A stretch of 64,000 nt of DNA. Origin: Streptomyces sp. NBC_00376 (GTDB taxonomy: Bacteria; Actinomycetota; Actinomycetes; Streptomycetales; Streptomycetaceae). Positions 62,593 to 64,000 of the stretch are shown one piece after another. The first letter of the stretch is position 1. Every line of letters begins with the position of its first letter. The stretch is taken from positions 1,364,001 through 1,428,000 of the forward strand of contig NZ_CP107960.1 in assembly GCF_036077095.1 (NCBI RefSeq), read 5' to 3'. Under the pieces are notes generated by a model, which saw only the letters and a list, made by a program, of their open reading frames with translations, made no database searches and was not told the origin of the DNA. Both the position numbers and the translations under genes were made by a program.

Positions 62593-64000
62593 TCACACCT
62601 CCGACGGCAGGAAGACGGCGACCAGTTCGGCGAACTCGTCCGGCGCGGCGATTCGGACACCGAGGTCCTCGGCCTTGGTGCGCTTGGATCCGGCCTTCTC
62701 CCCGGCGACCAGGAGCGAGGTGCGCTTGGAGACGCTGGACGAGGACTTCCCGCCGGCCCGCTCGATCAGCTCGTTCATCTCGTTGCGGGAGAGCTTCTCC
62801 AGCGCGCCGGTCATGGCCCCGGTGACCACCACGGTCATCCCCGCCAGCGGTAGACCCGTGCCCTCCCCGTCCCCGGCGGCGTCCGCTTCCGCGCTCTCCT
62901 CCCCCGGCGCGGGCGGCGGCGTCGCGCCGGGCTCCGTCATGTTGACCCCGGCGGCCACCAGCTTCTCGATCAGCGGGGCCAGCTCCACCAGCTCCGCGAC
63001 GACGCCCGCGGCCTTCTCCTTGCCGATGCCGTCGACCCGCTGGAGCTCTTCGGCATCGGCCGCCCTGATCCGGTCCATGTCCGCGAAGTACCGCGCGATG
63101 CGCCGCGACATGGAGCGCCCGGTGCCACGGACGCCCAGCGCGCAGAAGACCCGGGAGAGCGGCTGGGTACGGGCCGTCTCGATGGCGGCCAGGAGGTTGT
63201 CGGTGCTGGTCTCGCCCATCCGTTCCAGGCCCAGCAGCTGTTCGCGGTCGAGTGTGAACAGGTCGGCGAAGTCGGCCACCAGACCGGCGTCGACGAGCTG
63301 GACGACGCGGGTCGCGCCGAGGCCCTCGATGTCGAGCTGGTCGCGGCCCGCCGCGTACGAGACGGAGGCGACGAGTCGGCAGTCGCGGCCCCGGACACAA
63401 CGCCAGCGCTGCTCGCTGGTGTCTATCTCGGAGCCGCACTGCGGGCACGACTCGGGGAATTCGATGGGCTTCTCGTCGCCGGTGCGCAGATGGGCGACGG
63501 GGGCCTCGATCCGGGGGATGATGTCGCCCGCCTTGTAGACCATCACCCGGTCGCCCAGGCGCAGATCGCGGCGGGTGATGTCGGCGGGGTTGTGCAGCGT
63601 GGCGTAGCTGACGGTCGAGCCGTCGATCTCGACCGGCTCCAGCACGGCGCGCGGCGCGATGATGCCGGTCCGGCCCACGTTCCACTCGACGGCCAGGAGC
63701 CGGGTGACCTTCTCGACGGCCGGGAGCTTGTACGCGATGGCCCAGCGCGGCGCCCTGCTCCCGGATCCGGCCTCGCGCTGGTCGGCGGCGAGATCGGCCT
63801 TGATGACGATGCCGTCGATGCCGAACGGCAACGAGGCGCGCAGGGCCGCGACTTCCTCGACCCGGCTCTGCACCTCCTCGACGGTGGTGACGGTGCGCGG
63901 CGCCACGTCCGTGTCCGCCGCGGTGTGCACGCCGAGCCGGGCGGCGTGGGCGAGGACCTCGCTGTGCGGGAGTTCGGCGAGGGTCTCGGTGAGCTCGCCG
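62593..64000 (-). CDS. ligA: NAD-dependent DNA ligase LigA, N-terminus outside window
   Basis: C-terminal 468 or so residues are seen; the frame runs off the window end without a start. Adenylation domain end with motif [19 protein letters not shown] fold with [18 protein letters not shown] and [18 protein letters not shown], the four-Cys zinc finger CPQCG...CVRGRDC, helix-hairpin-helix repeats with QLDIEGLG and [13 protein letters not shown], and a BRCT domain with [12 protein letters not shown] and [20 protein letters not shown]. Seals nicks with NAD. An Ala/Glu/Gly-rich linker sits before the BRCT. Streptomyces may have more than one LigA; which copy this is cannot be decided. Confidence 0.95.
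   Translation of the reverse strand, partial: GELTETLAELPHSEVLAHAARLGVHTAADTDVAPRTVTTVEEVQSRVEEVAALRASLPFGIDGIVIKADLAADQREAGSGSRAPRWAIAYKLPAVEKVTRLLAVEWNVGRTGIIAPRAVLEPVEIDGSTVSYATLHNPADITRRDLRLGDRVMVYKAGDIIPRIEAPVAHLRTGDEKPIEFPESCPQCGSEIDTSEQRWRCVRGRDCRLVASVSYAAGRDQLDIEGLGATRVVQLVDAGLVADFADLFTLDREQLLGLERMGETSTDNLLAAIETARTQPLSRVFCALGVRGTGRSMSRRIARYFADMDRIRAADAEELQRVDGIGKEKAAGVVAELVELAPLIEKLVAAGVNMTEPGATPPPAPGEESAEADAAGDGEGTGLPLAGMTVVVTGAMTGALEKLSRNEMNELIERAGGKSSSSVSKRTSLLVAGEKAGSKRTKAEDLGVRIAAPDEFAELVAVFLPSEV

Overview
The window is high-GC actinomycete DNA, almost certainly a Streptomyces or close relative. Evidence: GC-rich third positions, GTG and TTG starts, ATGA/GTGA stop-start overlaps, many Tat signals, a fused SecDF, and paralogue-rich sugar transport. 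It holds about 50 protein genes, one tRNA, remnants of two transposable elements, and several legible operators and terminators. No rRNA, CRISPR array, intact insertion sequence or prophage was seen.

Layout. 1-3 kb: end of a sensor histidine kinase, a small membrane-anchored secreted protein and a class F-type sortase lipoprotein. 3-5 kb: two coupled ATP-grasp ligases. 5.1-11.1 kb: a complete minus-strand ribose operon (rbsR-rbsA-rbsCB fusion-rbsK-rbsD) with two identical-phase operators upstream of rbsR. 11.1-16.4 kb: a patchwork of accessory character, with a decayed Tn3-family transposase, an HxlR regulator divergent from a quinone-oxidoreductase-like gene and a DUF4267-like gene, a possible IS5-type fragment, a two-domain HNH protein, and tRNA-Leu(GAG). 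16.6-24.9 kb: an eight-gene, mostly overlapping ebo-type metabolite-traffic operon headed by an inositol-phosphate synthase homologue. 25.1-36.5 kb: a 1241-residue secreted multidomain protein (sugar dehydrogenase, PKD, CBM, ThuA and DUF1080-type domains), then a TIM-barrel epimerase, a Gfo/Idh/MocA oxidoreductase, a second sugar ABC importer and a ROK regulator, which together look like a sugar-uptake and keto-sugar processing system. 36.6-43 kb: a TerD-VWA protein, a GntR regulator, a FabH-like ketosynthase, FdhD, and an SBF-type transporter divergent from a LysR gene. 43.4-49.5 kb: a long-chain acyl-CoA synthetase and three secreted carbohydrate-active proteins (sorbosone-dehydrogenase-like, GH8, lyase-like). 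49.8-58.5 kb: assorted single genes (aldo/keto reductase, cytosolic ricin-type lectin, CaiB-type CoA transferase, His-rich methyltransferase, LysR, pterin dehydratase, XRE regulator, YoaK-like membrane protein). 58.6-64 kb: SecDF, a proline-rich exported protein, a short MreB-like protein and the C-terminal two thirds of an NAD-dependent DNA ligase that leaves the window.

The genes work together most clearly in three places: the ribose operon, where one polypeptide carries both permease and binding protein; the ebo-type operon, whose homologues in cyanobacteria move a precursor to the periplasm and whose dehydroquinate-synthase-like slot is filled here by an inositol-phosphate-synthase homologue; and the 25-36 kb region, which fits extracellular oxidation and hydrolysis, import and redox processing of an unidentified glycoside. 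The best candidates for something undescribed are the ebo-type operon with its odd first gene and the adjoining keto-glycoside-like region.
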